A program made the translations under genes and the position numbers. DNA of 64,000 nt from Lentzea fradiae (GTDB lineage: Bacteria > Actinomycetota > Actinomycetes > Mycobacteriales > Pseudonocardiaceae), in contig NZ_FNCC01000003.1 in the NCBI RefSeq assembly GCF_900100955.1, positions 470,293-534,292 of the forward strand, in the 5' to 3' direction. Shown here in pieces: positions 48,194 to 55,630 of the stretch. Each line of letters starts with the position of its first letter. Position 1 is the first letter of the stretch. A model generated the notes under the pieces. It was not told the DNA's origin and did no database searches. It worked only from the letters and a program-made list of their open reading frames with translations.

Positions 48194-48558
48194 GACAACG
48201 CCTCCGCGTAGACCCACTGGCCGTTCTCGCGGACGAACCTGCTGCGTTCGTGCACGATCCCGCCGACGTAGTGCGCGCGGAACTCGACGACGCCCTCGTT
48301 CTGCAGCAGACCGCCGTTCTCGGTCGCCACGATCTCCAGCTTCAGCCAGCGGTCCGACGGGTCGACCCCGGCGCTCGCGGGCCGGTGCTTCGCGGCCCAC
48401 GTGCGCAGCAGGTAGTCCTCGTCGGACACGGCGAAAGCGCTGTAACGCGACCGCATCAACTGCTCGGCGGTGGCCGCGGTGCGGGCTCCCGAGTGCAGCG
48501 CACCGCAGCAGTCCACATAGGACTGGCCGGTCCCGCAGGGGCACAGTTTGGTGTTCAC
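48190..48558 (-). CDS. YchJ-family (UPF0225) protein with SEC-C zinc motif
   Basis: 122-aa protein starting with the SEC-C-type zinc-binding motif CPCGTGQSYVDCCG (residues 6-19), followed by the NTF2-like YchJ domain (TAEQLMRSRYSAFAVSDEDYL, WLKLEIVATENG, VEFRAHYV). The role of the family is unsettled. It is the first gene of a pair with the hotdog protein. The codons for SYVD in the zinc motif form one copy of the GTCCNNNGTGGAC element. Confidence 0.9.
   Translation of the reverse strand: MNTKLCPCGTGQSYVDCCGALHSGARTAATAEQLMRSRYSAFAVSDEDYLLRTWAAKHRPASAGVDPSDRWLKLEIVATENGGLLQNEGVVEFRAHYVGGIVHERSRFVRENGQWVYAEALS
48511..48523 (-). repeat. GTCCNNNGTGGAC element (copy inside ychJ)
   Basis: On the minus strand GTCCTATGTGGAC, coding S-Y-V-D. 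One of seven copies listed in the findings; the others are at 27496, 32285, 35592, 39871, 57947 and 62443. Confidence 0.6.
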
Positions 48559-48653
48559 GCCGCCATTGTGCCTGGTGAACCCGTTAGAACCGATGCGAGG
48601 CCACGTACGTACCCCCTGACAGGACTGACTCGCGGGAGGCGGAGGAGGCAGGC

Positions 48654-49205
48654 GTGAGCGTCGACAGCAAGACCGAGCTCGTACCGCTGCGCACGTGGTT
48701 CGGGCTGAGGTGGCGCGGCTACGACCGCGCGGAGGTGGACGACTACGTCGCCGAGCTGGAGGCGGAGCTGCGGCTGGTCACCGCCGACCGCGACGCCTCG
48801 GAGGCCCGCGCGGACGCACTGGCCGCCAGGCTTACTGCCGTCCTGGAGGAGAACGCCGCTTTGCAGGACGGCCTGGAGCGCGTCTGCCTCACCCCGGTCG
48901 ACCCCAAGGGCCTGCCGGAGCGGCTCGCCCACATGGTCGCCCTCGCGGAGGAGGAGCGCCGCGAGGTGATCAGGGACGCGCAGCTCAAGGCCCTGATGAT
49001 CGTGGCGGAGGCCGAGCAGAACGCCCGGCGGCTCGACGAGGAGGCCGCGGCGAAGCGCGAGAGCATCCGCGAGGACTTCCGGCTCGCGATGGCGGCGCGT
49101 CGCGCGGAGGCGATGCGCGCGCTGGCCGAGCTGCGCACCGTCGCACGCGAAGAGGCGGAGCGCATCGTCGCGGAGGCGAGGGTGCAGAACCTGCACATCG
49201 AATAG
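48654..49205 (+). CDS. DivIVA-like coiled-coil protein
   Basis: 183-aa cytosolic protein. The N-terminus (LRTWFGLRWRGYDRAEVDDYVAELEAEL; short form GYDRAEVDDYVAEL) matches the DivIVA/Wag31 membrane-targeting domain, and the rest is nearly continuous coiled coil with heptads to the end (ALAELRTVAREEAERIVAEA). Such paralogues help place growth or division machinery. The GTG start has GGAGGAGG upstream. It stands alone. Confidence 0.85.
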   Translation: MSVDSKTELVPLRTWFGLRWRGYDRAEVDDYVAELEAELRLVTADRDASEARADALAARLTAVLEENAALQDGLERVCLTPVDPKGLPERLAHMVALAEEERREVIRDAQLKALMIVAEAEQNARRLDEEAAAKRESIREDFRLAMAARRAEAMRALAELRTVAREEAERIVAEARVQNLHIE

Positions 49206-49312
49206 GCGGGAGGATCAGGCAAGAACGCGGTGGCTTCGTTCTGCCGCCCCGACTGTTTCCGCTGGTCTCATTGTCTTGACAGAAACCAGCGAGCCGAACG
49301 GGTGGTAGGAAG

Positions 49313-50062
49313 ATGTCAGTCGCAATCGTGACCGGTGGCAGCTCGGGCATCGGGTCGAGCACGGCCGTCGAACTGGCGCGGCGGGGCGCCTCGGTCGTCC
49401 TCACCTACAGCTCCAACGAGGCGGGCGCCAAGCAGACCGTCGCCGCCGTCGAGCGCCACGGCGGCAAGGCCGTCGCCCTGCCCCTGGACGTGGGTCGCGG
49501 CGACACGTTCCCCGCGTTCCGCGACCAGGTCGCCGAGGTGCTGCGGGGCTGGGGCAGGGACTCGTTCGACGTCCTCGTCAACAACGCGGGCTTCTCGTCG
49601 CCCGCCCTGTTCCCGGACACCTCGGAGGAGCAGTTCGACCGGCTCTACCGCGTGCTGCTCAAGGGCCCGTTCTTCCTCACGCAGACCCTGCTCCCGCTGC
49701 TGGCCGACGGCGGCACCGTGGTCAACACGACGAGCAGCTCCACGCAGATCGCCGAACCGGGCTACTCCGGCTACGCCTCCATGAAGGGCGGGCTCGTCGT
49801 GCTGACCCGCTACCTCGCCAAGGAGCTGAGTGTGCGGGGCATCAGGGTCAACTCCGTCTCCCCCGGCCCCACCAGGACGCGGCTGGGCGACGACGGTTTC
49901 GAGAAGTACCCGGAGGTGATCCCCGCGCTGGCGGCGAAGACGGCGCTCGGCCGCCTCGGCGAGCCGGACGACGTGGCGGTCGCGATCGCCGCGCTGGCGG
50001 GCGCGGACGGCCGGTGGATCACCGCGCAGGACATCGAGGTGTCCGGCGGGTTCCAGCTCTGA
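49313..50062 (+). CDS. SDR-family oxidoreductase
   Basis: Classical short-chain dehydrogenase, 249 aa, with TGGSSGIG cofactor motif (7-14), NNAG, catalytic Ser in NTTSSSTQ, and YASMK (Tyr-xxx-Lys intact). LFPDTSEEQFDRLYRVLLKGPF and PGPTRTRLGDDGF are subfamily features. ATG preceded by GGTAGGAAG. TTGACA at 49275-49280 is a possible -35. It ends 2 bp from a convergent SDR gene. Substrate unknown. Confidence 0.9.
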   Translation: MSVAIVTGGSSGIGSSTAVELARRGASVVLTYSSNEAGAKQTVAAVERHGGKAVALPLDVGRGDTFPAFRDQVAEVLRGWGRDSFDVLVNNAGFSSPALFPDTSEEQFDRLYRVLLKGPFFLTQTLLPLLADGGTVVNTTSSSTQIAEPGYSGYASMKGGLVVLTRYLAKELSVRGIRVNSVSPGPTRTRLGDDGFEKYPEVIPALAAKTALGRLGEPDDVAVAIAALAGADGRWITAQDIEVSGGFQL

Positions 50063-50064
50063 GG

Positions 50065-50889
50065 TCAGGCGACGTCGACGACCCGGTGCAGGCCCAGCTT
50101 CCGGTTGAACGCGGCGGCGACCCGCGCGAGCGCGCCGCGCGGCAGGAAGCGCGGGACCCACGTCATGCCCCGGTTGACGACCCTGGTCACGGGCCTGCCG
50201 GGGAAGGACGTCGCGCGCCCCTTCGCGAAGTCGTCGAGGACGCGGGCGGCCACGGTCTCCGGCCGGTCGGCGATGGGGTGGACCACGGCGGAGGTGCCGT
50301 CGAAGAAGCTGGTCGCGACGGCACCGGGGTGCACGGTCATGACGTGGACGCCGGTCCCCCGCAGCTCCTCGCCGAGCGCCTCGCTGAAGGACCGCACGAA
50401 CGCCTTCGCGGCGGCGTAGCTGGCCTGGTAGGGCATGGGCGAGAAGGCCGCGGTCGACGCCACGTTGACGATGCCGCCGGAGCCGCGTGCCACGAAGCCG
50501 GTGCCCAGCGCGTAGGTCAGCGCGAGCAGGCCGTCGATGTTGAGCGCCACGGAGCTGAGCTGCGGCGCCAGCGGCCGGGTGAGGAACGGGCCCGCGGTGC
50601 CCGCGCCGGCGTTGTTGACCAGCAGGTCGATGACCAGGCCGCGGTCCTCCAGCTCGGTCAGGACCCGTTCGGGCTCGCCGGCGGCCGAGAGGTCACCGGC
50701 GACGACGTCGGCCGTCCCGCCCTGCTCGCCGATCTCCGCGGCGAGCCCGCGCAGCCTCTCCTCCGAGCGGGCGAGCAGCACCACGTGCGCTCCCCGCCGG
50801 GCGAGGTCCAGCGAGAGCGCCCGGCCCAGGCCCTTCGACGCGCCGGTGACCAGCGCGGTCCGTCCCCGGTAGTCCACGGGTTCCTCCAT
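50065..50889 (-). CDS. SDR-family oxidoreductase under MarR control
   Basis: 274-aa short-chain dehydrogenase: ALVTGASKGLGRAL cofactor site, NNAGAG, catalytic Ser in VASTAAFSPMPYQASYAAAK with Tyr-xxx-Lys (YAAAK), and a C-terminal extension (VVNRGMTWVPRFLPRG) seen in lipid-acting members. ATG 50889 has the better N-terminus (MEEPVDYRG). It is divergent from a marR gene, and two near-identical palindromes lie between them, so it is probably its target. Confidence 0.9.
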   Translation of the reverse strand: MEEPVDYRGRTALVTGASKGLGRALSLDLARRGAHVVLLARSEERLRGLAAEIGEQGGTADVVAGDLSAAGEPERVLTELEDRGLVIDLLVNNAGAGTAGPFLTRPLAPQLSSVALNIDGLLALTYALGTGFVARGSGGIVNVASTAAFSPMPYQASYAAAKAFVRSFSEALGEELRGTGVHVMTVHPGAVATSFFDGTSAVVHPIADRPETVAARVLDDFAKGRATSFPGRPVTRVVNRGMTWVPRFLPRGALARVAAAFNRKLGLHRVVDVA

Positions 50890-50892
50890 TAG

Positions 50893-50905
50893 TTCGAGAC
50901 TCGAA
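50893..50905. promoter_or_regulatory. MarR operator candidate, site 1
   Basis: TTCGAGACTCGAA is a perfect 13-bp palindrome just upstream of the SDR start; a near-copy lies 36 bp away at 50929-50941. Confidence 0.6.
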
Positions 50906-50928
50906 GCATCTGTCGCCACGCACGATAC

Positions 50929-50941
50929 TTCAAGTCTCGAA
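50929..50941. promoter_or_regulatory. MarR operator candidate, site 2
   Basis: TTCAAGTCTCGAA, one base off a perfect palindrome. It sits between the -35 and -10 regions of marR, fitting autorepression. Confidence 0.6.
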
Positions 50942-50948
50942 CCATCGG

Positions 50949-50954
50949 TAGGAT
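50949..50954 (+). promoter_or_regulatory. Putative -10 element (TAGGAT) of leaderless marR
   Basis: TAGGAT ends 6 nt before ATG 50961. Operator site 2 ends 7 bp upstream. Confidence 0.5.
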
Positions 50955-50960
50955 GGGGGC

Positions 50961-51380
50961 ATGACCGCGTCCGAGCTCACCGCGGCGATCACCGCGGTCT
51001 ACGACACCTGGATGCGGACGGTCGACCTGATCGGCCCGGTGCTGGCCGAGCACCGCCTCACCACGGCGACGTTCCAGGCACTGTGGGCCGTCGACCCGGA
51101 CGAGGCGCCCCCGTCGATGAAGACGCTCGCCGAACGCCTGCACTGCAACGCGCCGAACCTGTCGTTCATGACGAACCAACTGGCCGACCGCGGCCTGGTG
51201 GAACGCGTGGTGGACCCGTCCGACCGGCGTTCCCGCGTCGTCGTGCTGACCGCCAAAGGCCGCCAGGTGCGCCAGGAGGTGCTCGCCTCCGTGCTCGCGA
51301 GGACCCCGCTGGGCACGCTGAACGACGACGAGTTGCAGCAGCTGACAGCCCTCCTGAACCGCGCCCGCAACCTCAGCTGA
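50961..51380 (+). CDS. MarR-family transcriptional regulator
   Basis: 139-aa dimeric winged-helix regulator: SMKTLAERLHCNAPNLSFMTNQLADRGLVERV (recognition helix and wing, short form NAPNLSFMTNQL) and DPSDRRSRVVVLTAKGRQ, the MarR wing motif. It probably represses itself and the divergent SDR gene through the two palindromes between them. Ligand unknown. Its 3' end overlaps the convergent tetR gene by 8 bp. Confidence 0.92.
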   Translation: MTASELTAAITAVYDTWMRTVDLIGPVLAEHRLTTATFQALWAVDPDEAPPSMKTLAERLHCNAPNLSFMTNQLADRGLVERVVDPSDRRSRVVVLTAKGRQVRQEVLASVLARTPLGTLNDDELQQLTALLNRARNLS

Positions 51381-51936
51381 CGGCCCGCAGCCCGTCGATC
51401 AGGACCTCCACCAGGAACCGGTAGCTGCGGTCCACGTCGCGCGGCAACCCGAAACCGCCGGCGTTCTCCAGGCTCGTGAAGCCGTGGATCGCCGACCGCA
51501 GCGCCCGCGCGGCGTCGACCGCGTCGGTCTCACTCAGCCCGAGCCCCGCGAGCACGTCCAGAAGCGCCCGGACCGACTCGTCCCCGACCCGCCGGTGCTC
51601 CTCGTCGCCGGGGTCCGGCGCGCGCACCGAGGCCGCGTACCGGCCGGGATGGTCGAGCACCCAGCGGCGGTAGGCGTCCGCGAAGGCGTGCACCGCGTCC
51701 CGCCCGGACTTCCCGACGACCGACCGCGAAGCCACCTCGGCCAAGTCCCGCGCGACGCGCATCGCGATACCGCGCCGCACCGCGTCCAGCGAGCCGACGT
51801 GCTTGTAGAGCGACGGCGTCCGCACACCGAGCCGTTCGGCGAGCAGCCCCATCGTGAGCCCGTCGAACCCGACCTCGTCGGCGAGCACGGCCCCCGCCTC
51901 CACCACCGCCGCGTGACTGAGCCCCGCCCTAGGCAC
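51373..51936 (-). CDS. TetR-family transcriptional regulator (WHG C-terminal type)
   Basis: 187-aa repressor with N-terminal helix-turn-helix (FDGLTMGLLAERLGVRTPSLYKHVGSLD, short form VRTPSLYKHV) and a C-terminal domain with ALRSAIHGFTSLENAGGFGL of the WHG type. It is divergent from the alpha/beta hydrolase gene, and the gap contains repeated GCTAA/TTAGC palindromes over a recognisable promoter. Its GTG start is at 51936. Confidence 0.9.
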   Translation of the reverse strand: MPRAGLSHAAVVEAGAVLADEVGFDGLTMGLLAERLGVRTPSLYKHVGSLDAVRRGIAMRVARDLAEVASRSVVGKSGRDAVHAFADAYRRWVLDHPGRYAASVRAPDPGDEEHRRVGDESVRALLDVLAGLGLSETDAVDAARALRSAIHGFTSLENAGGFGLPRDVDRSYRFLVEVLIDGLRAVS

Positions 51937-51979
51937 GGGCGTCCCCCGAGCACGTCGTCATCGACCCCGCCTCCCGAAG

Positions 51980-52008
51980 TTGACAGACTTGGCTAACGTC
52001 ATTAGCTT
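51980..52008 (+). promoter_or_regulatory. Promoter of the alpha/beta hydrolase gene
   Basis: TTGACA (51980-51985), 17-bp spacer, TAGCTT (52003-52008). The -35 is a perfect consensus, rare in this DNA. The TetR-type repeat array covers the spacer and -10. Confidence 0.65.
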
Positions 52009-52026
52009 TAAGCTAACCACATTAGC
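51992..52026. promoter_or_regulatory. TetR operator array
   Basis: GCTAA-N5-TTAGC occurs twice as direct copies (51992-52006 and 52012-52026), and the middle forms a perfect 15-bp palindrome TTAGCTTTAAGCTAA (52002-52016). The array overlaps the hydrolase promoter; binding by the adjacent TetR protein is inferred. Confidence 0.75.
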
Positions 52027-52038
52027 TGGAGGGTTCGC

Positions 52039-52875
52039 ATGACCGAGCACATGACCGTCGACGGCAACACCATCGCCTACGACCTGACCGGGGAAGGGCC
52101 GCTCGTCGTGCTGGCGCACGGCATCGGCGACAGCAGGCACTCCTACCGGTTCGTCGTGCCCGGCCTGGTCCGCAGCGGCTACCGGGTGGCGAACGTCGAC
52201 CTGCGCGGCTGCGGCGACTCGAGCCTCGGCTGGCCCGGCTACAGCCGCACCGACATCGCGGGCGACCTCGTCGCCCTGATCCGCCACCTCGGCGGCCCCG
52301 CCGTGATCATCGGCCACTCGATCAGCGGCGGCGCCGCCACCATCGCCGCCGCCACCGCACCGGACCTGGTCGCCGGAGTCGTCGAGCTGGCCCCGTTCAC
52401 CCGCGCCCAGTCGTTCGACCTGGGCGGCTTCTTCCGCGAGCCGCGCTTCCGCGCCGGCTACTTCCAGCTGGGCATGATGCTCGTGCGGGGCCGCGTCGAG
52501 AACTGGCTGAAGTACCTCGACCTCGCCGTGCCCACCAAGCCCTCCGACTGGGCCACGGAGATCGCGCGCATCGAGACCAAGATGAGCGAGCCCGGCCGCA
52601 TGGAGGCGCTGCGGGCGATGGGCAAGTCCAGCGCCGCCGACGCGGGCGCCCAGCTGCCGCACGTGCGGTGCCCCGTGCTCGTCGTCGAGGGCAGCGCCGA
52701 CCCCGACTGGGCCGACCCGCGCGCCGAGGGCGAGAAAGTCGTCGCCGAACTGCCCGCCGGGCTGGGCGAGCTCGCGGTGATCGACGGGGCGGGGCACTAC
52801 CTGCACACCGAGACGCCGGACCAGGTGGTGGCGCTGACGCTGCCGTTCCTGGAGCGGACACTGGCCCGCGCCTGA
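52039..52875 (+). CDS. Alpha/beta-hydrolase
   Basis: 278-aa serine hydrolase: LAHGIGDSRHS oxyanion region, GHSISG elbow (Ser94), acid in EGSADPDW and His in DGAGHYLHTE. Similar to epoxide-hydrolase or haloperoxidase-like enzymes, but Ser as nucleophile indicates esterase/lactonase-type chemistry. GGAGGG precedes the ATG. The TetR operator array suggests induction by a small molecule, possibly its substrate. Confidence 0.88.
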   Translation: MTEHMTVDGNTIAYDLTGEGPLVVLAHGIGDSRHSYRFVVPGLVRSGYRVANVDLRGCGDSSLGWPGYSRTDIAGDLVALIRHLGGPAVIIGHSISGGAATIAAATAPDLVAGVVELAPFTRAQSFDLGGFFREPRFRAGYFQLGMMLVRGRVENWLKYLDLAVPTKPSDWATEIARIETKMSEPGRMEALRAMGKSSAADAGAQLPHVRCPVLVVEGSADPDWADPRAEGEKVVAELPAGLGELAVIDGAGHYLHTETPDQVVALTLPFLERTLARA

Positions 52876-53118
52876 GGCAGGGGGTGGTGTGGAGTCCGGG
52901 GGTGGGAGGGGGCCCAGCACGCGCACGCGAGTGCACCACCCGCGCGAGCCCGCCGCCCATGCGAGCGCACCACCCGCACGCGACTCACTCCGCGTACGAG
53001 AGGCCGAGGGCCCTCACAGCTGGCGTCGTTTCACGCCGCCCTGAAGGCTCCCTCCCGCGTCTCTCGACGCGCCCGCGTCCGCCTCGAACGCGCGTCCCTC
53101 TCCACGCGCCGGGAGGCG
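52876..53118. other. Gene-free stretch between convergent hydrolase and parC genes
   Basis: 243 bp, very GC-rich with G-tracts near 52880-52915 and repeated CGCACCACCCGC segments near 52930-52980. No clear hairpin terminator or conserved gene was found. Confidence 0.4.
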
Positions 53119-55599
53119 CTAGTTGCGCTCCACCAGGTGCCCGACCACGGCCGGGCCGGGGTGGGCGTGGCCGGAGCCGTCGCGGCGCGGGTCGACCTCC
53201 GGCAGCTCCACCGGCGAGCCCTTCTCGTCCGCACCGGCGGGGCGGGACCCGATCCACGCGACCACGAGATGCGTCTCGCCCTTGAGGAGGCGCTGCGACC
53301 GCACGCCACCCGTGGCGCGGCCCTTGGACGGGTACTCGCTGAACGGTGTCACCTTGACGCTCTGCCCGGACGAGGTGACGACCATCGGCTCGCCGTGCTC
53401 GTCGTCGTCGGTGCGGATCGCGCCGAAGAACACCACGTGTGCGTCGCCGTGCAGGTTGATGCCCGCCATGCCGCCGCCCTTGAGGCCCTGCGGACGCACG
53501 AGTTTCGCGTCGTAGCGCAGCAGGGACGTGTCGGAGCTGATGAACGCGAGCGTCTCGCTGCCGTCGGTCAGCCACGTGCAGCCGACGATCTCGTCGCCGT
53601 CCTTGAGCGTGATGACCTCGAACTCGTCGGACCGCACCGGCCACTCCGGCACGCACACCTTCACGGTGCCGAGCTTCGTGCCGAGCGCGAGACCCGGTGA
53701 GCCCTTCGGGTCCAGCGGCGCGATGCCGACGACCTTCTCGCCCTTCTGCAACGGCACCAGCTCCGAGGCGGCCATGCCGCCGCGCAACGACACCGTGCCG
53801 CTCTGCTCCGGCAGGACCGGCAGCGGCAGCACTTCCGTCTTGAACGCGCGGCCGAGGTTCGTGACCAGCACGACCTGGCCGCGTGCCGTGGAGTGCACGG
53901 TCGCGGCGACGGCGTCGTGCTTCACGCGGCCCGCCCTGCGCTTGCCCTCGGACACCTCCTCCGACTCCGCCGCGGTGCGCGCGACGAGACCGGTGGCGCT
54001 GAGGATGACCTGGCACGGGTCGTCCGCGACCTCCAGCGGGCCCGCGGGCTTCGACGCCGCGAGCACCTCCTTGAGGTCACCGTCGATCAGGCTGGTCCGG
54101 CGGTCGCCGCCGAGCTCCTTCGCGACGGCGGCCAGCTCGGCCGAGACGAGCTTCCTCAGCACGCTCTCGTCGTCGAGGATCGCGGACAGCTCGGCGATCT
54201 CCTTGCTCAGCTTGTCCTGCTCGGCCTCGAGCTCGAGCTTGTCGAACTTCGTGAGACGGCGCAGCGGCGTGTCGAGGATGTAGGACGCCTGGATCTCCGA
54301 CAGCTTGAACTGCTTCATCAACCCGTCGCGCGCGGCGGCGGCGTTCTCGCTGCCGCGGATCAGCTTGATGACCTTGTCGATGTCGATCAGGGCCTTGAGC
54401 AGGCCCTCGACCAGGTGCAACCGCTCCTCGCGCTTGCGGCGGCGGAACCGCGTGCGGCGCGTGACGACGTCGTAGCGGTGCCGCAGGAACACCTCCAGCA
54501 GCTGCTTGAGGCCGAGCGTCTGCGGCTGCCCGTCGACCAGCACCAGGTTGTTGATGCCGAACGACTGCTCCATCGGCGTGAGCCGGTAGAGGTCCGCGAG
54601 CAGCGCCTGCGGGTTCACGCCCACCTTGCACTCGATGACGAGCCGGATGCCGTTCTCGCGGTCGGTCAGGTCCTTCACGTCCGCGATGCCGGTGAGGCGC
54701 TTGGACTTGTTGACCTCGTCGGTGATCTTCTCGACGATCCGCTCCGCGCCCACGCCGTAGGGCAGCTCGGTGACCGTGATGGCCTGCCTGCCGCGCGACC
54801 CCTCCAGCGGCCCGATCTCGACCTTGGCGCGCATCCGCACGACCCCGCGCCCGGTCTCGTACGCCTTCCTGACCTCGTCGAGGCCCAGCAGGATGCCGCC
54901 GGTCGGCAGGTCCGGCCCCGGCACGAACTCCATCAGCTTGTCGAGGTCGGCGTTCGGGTGCGTGATCAGCCACCGCGCCGCGCCCACGACCTCGCGCAGG
55001 TTGTGCGGGATCATGTTCGTGGCCATGCCGACCGCGATCCCGGACGTGCCGTTGACCAGCAGGTTCGGGAACGCCGCCGGCAGCACGGACGGCTCCTGCA
55101 ACGAGCCGTCGTAGTTCGGCCGGAAGTCGATCGTGTCCTCGTTCAGCTCCCCCACGAGCTGCATCGCGACCGGCGACATGCGGCACTCCGTGTAACGGCT
55201 CGCGGCCGGTCCATCGTCTGGGCTACCAAAGTTTCCATGCCCGTCGATCAACGGCTCGTTCAGGCTGAAGTCCTGCGCGAGACGGACGAGCGAGTCGTAG
55301 ATCGCCGTGTCACCGTGCGGGTGGTAGCGGCCCATCGTGTCGCCGACCACGCGCGACGACTTCACGTACGGCGTGTTCGGGCGCTGCCCGTTCTCGTGCA
55401 TCGAGAACAGGATGCGGCGGTGCACCGGCTTGAGGCCGTCCCGCGCGTCCGGCAGCGCCCGCGAGTGGATGACCGAGTACGCGTACTCCAGGTACGAGTC
55501 CTCGATCTCCGTCTTCAGCGAGTTGTCGAGCACCTTGGCGCCGGCCCGGTCGAAGGCGGCCGGGTCGATCTTGGTCGTGGGTCCCTTGCGGCGTGCCAT
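53119..55599 (-). CDS. parC: DNA topoisomerase IV subunit A
   Basis: Catalytic DNA-cleavage subunit of a type IIA topoisomerase, 826 aa. LEYAYSVIHSRALPDARDGLKPVHRRIL and the helix-turn-helix region YHPHGDTAIYDSL (93-103) precede the active-site Tyr136 in AASRYTECR. The quinolone-site position equivalent to GyrA Ser83 is Thr. The C-terminal beta-pinwheel repeats (TVSLRGGMAASELV, GLKGGGMAGINL, GRATGGVRSQRLL) lack a strict GyrA box QRRGGKG, supporting ParC over GyrA. It lies 31 bp after parE. Confidence 0.92.
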   Translation of the reverse strand: MARRKGPTTKIDPAAFDRAGAKVLDNSLKTEIEDSYLEYAYSVIHSRALPDARDGLKPVHRRILFSMHENGQRPNTPYVKSSRVVGDTMGRYHPHGDTAIYDSLVRLAQDFSLNEPLIDGHGNFGSPDDGPAASRYTECRMSPVAMQLVGELNEDTIDFRPNYDGSLQEPSVLPAAFPNLLVNGTSGIAVGMATNMIPHNLREVVGAARWLITHPNADLDKLMEFVPGPDLPTGGILLGLDEVRKAYETGRGVVRMRAKVEIGPLEGSRGRQAITVTELPYGVGAERIVEKITDEVNKSKRLTGIADVKDLTDRENGIRLVIECKVGVNPQALLADLYRLTPMEQSFGINNLVLVDGQPQTLGLKQLLEVFLRHRYDVVTRRTRFRRRKREERLHLVEGLLKALIDIDKVIKLIRGSENAAAARDGLMKQFKLSEIQASYILDTPLRRLTKFDKLELEAEQDKLSKEIAELSAILDDESVLRKLVSAELAAVAKELGGDRRTSLIDGDLKEVLAASKPAGPLEVADDPCQVILSATGLVARTAAESEEVSEGKRRAGRVKHDAVAATVHSTARGQVVLVTNLGRAFKTEVLPLPVLPEQSGTVSLRGGMAASELVPLQKGEKVVGIAPLDPKGSPGLALGTKLGTVKVCVPEWPVRSDEFEVITLKDGDEIVGCTWLTDGSETLAFISSDTSLLRYDAKLVRPQGLKGGGMAGINLHGDAHVVFFGAIRTDDDEHGEPMVVTSSGQSVKVTPFSEYPSKGRATGGVRSQRLLKGETHLVVAWIGSRPAGADEKGSPVELPEVDPRRDGSGHAHPGPAVVGHLVERN

Positions 55600-55630
55600 G
55601 ACTGTGTTCCAGCTCTTTCTGTCTGAAGGC

